Both the position numbers and the translations under genes were made by a program. A model generated the notes under the pieces. It had not been told where the DNA came from, made no database searches, and was given only the letters and a program-made list of their open reading frames with translations. From contig NW_014577422.1 of assembly GCF_000485595.1 (NCBI RefSeq), forward strand, positions 218,322-260,887: a stretch of DNA of 42,566 nt, in the 5' to 3' direction. Position 1 is the first letter of the stretch, and each line of letters opens with the position of its first letter. The DNA comes from Priapulus caudatus (taxonomy: Eukaryota; Priapulida; Priapulimorpha; Priapulimorphida; Priapulidae). Shown here piece by piece: positions 42,138 through 42,566 of the stretch.

Positions 42138-42566
42138 AACACTCGCAACCATATAAAAAAACAATATTGACAAAATGTTAGTATAAATAATCGAGTGAGG
42201 TTGTGGAAGCTGCCATCTTGAATCCGAAGTTATAGATGAACTCTTAATCGTATCACGTCGTTTTATATCTATTTGCAAAGAGAAATGGTACCAATCTATT
42301 TGCTGCTACCACGTGACATTAACCTGTTCTAACCCACGACCAATCACAAGCGTTGAGGCAATGTCAGCAACAACGACCAATAAAATATCAGCATACCAGC
42401 TGATAAAAAATAATCGCGTTGATTGGTTCAACTGTCTTTCTCCGCACACGGCAGCCGGCAAAAGTCAAACTCATTTGACTTTCGCTGTCGCCGTGAAACC
42501 GGGCTGGTCACAGGCACAATGCAGGCACTTGGAGCGTTTCAATATAAAGTATAACGCTGTGGCTAC
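42138..42566 (-). promoter_or_regulatory. upstream region with CCAAT boxes and E-box
   Basis: CCAAT at 42340-42344 and 42377-42381 and the reverse ATTGG at 42422-42426, with CACGTG at 42310-42315. Three CCAAT boxes spaced about 40 bp apart resemble NF-Y-driven, TATA-less promoters of DNA-repair and cell-cycle genes. No core promoter can be proven from sequence. On the plus strand, an ATG at 42518 followed by ten codons could start a divergent gene, but the window ends there. Confidence 0.5.

Noticed and set aside
42137-42278. N-terminal extension starting at an upstream in-frame ATG (42278)
   Set aside because: The extra ~47 residues do not resemble the family and include a hydrophobic stretch typical of untranslated sequence. 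The later ATG fits the vertebrate length.

Overview
This is a eukaryotic (metazoan) genomic window. It holds one gene on the minus strand, interrupted by about 59 introns: PRKDC, which encodes DNA-PKcs, the giant PIKK-family kinase of non-homologous end joining. The ATG is at 42137 and the gene runs leftward. I traced 60 coding exons, about 9.7 kb of coding sequence or roughly 3,230 codons. They cover the N-terminal HEAT region, the long middle HEAT region, the T2609-type phosphorylation cluster and the first part of the FAT domain, equal to about residues 1-3,200 of the roughly 4,130-residue vertebrate protein. The rest of FAT, the kinase domain and FATC lie beyond position 1. The call rests on near-continuous collinear similarity to vertebrate DNA-PKcs (recalled, not searched). 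Nearly all exon junctions also have matching splice phases and GT/AG ends.

The small introns, very high satellite load, 5'-truncated LINE, MITE-like elements and moderate conservation suggest an invertebrate. I cannot fix the species. Layout from the 3' to the 5' side of the gene: 0.4-5.4 kb, FAT exons 60-55, with an antisense LINE fragment at 3.5-4.9 kb; 5.6-6.6 kb, exons 54-53 (basic linker and SQ/TQ cluster); 7.0-10.6 kb, exons 52-46; 10.6-18.2 kb, a disturbed region with a 70-bp minisatellite, a damaged exon 45, exon 44 present twice and a 25-N gap; 18.2-30.3 kb, exons 43-22, including a GA microsatellite with a 271-N gap; 30.6-42.1 kb, exons 21-1; 42.1-42.6 kb, the upstream region with three CCAAT boxes and an E-box.

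The most interesting signal is that at four different exon/intron borders the adjacent tandem repeat contains the splice site itself. Three arrays repeat a 5' splice site (exons 48, 41 and 17) and one repeats a 3' splice site plus the first codons of exon 45. Minisatellite growth here seems to be seeded at splice junctions, giving tandem competing splice sites. Separately, 12.3-17.8 kb carries indel noise and a duplicated block typical of gap filling with uncorrected long reads, so several apparent frameshifts are probably assembly errors.
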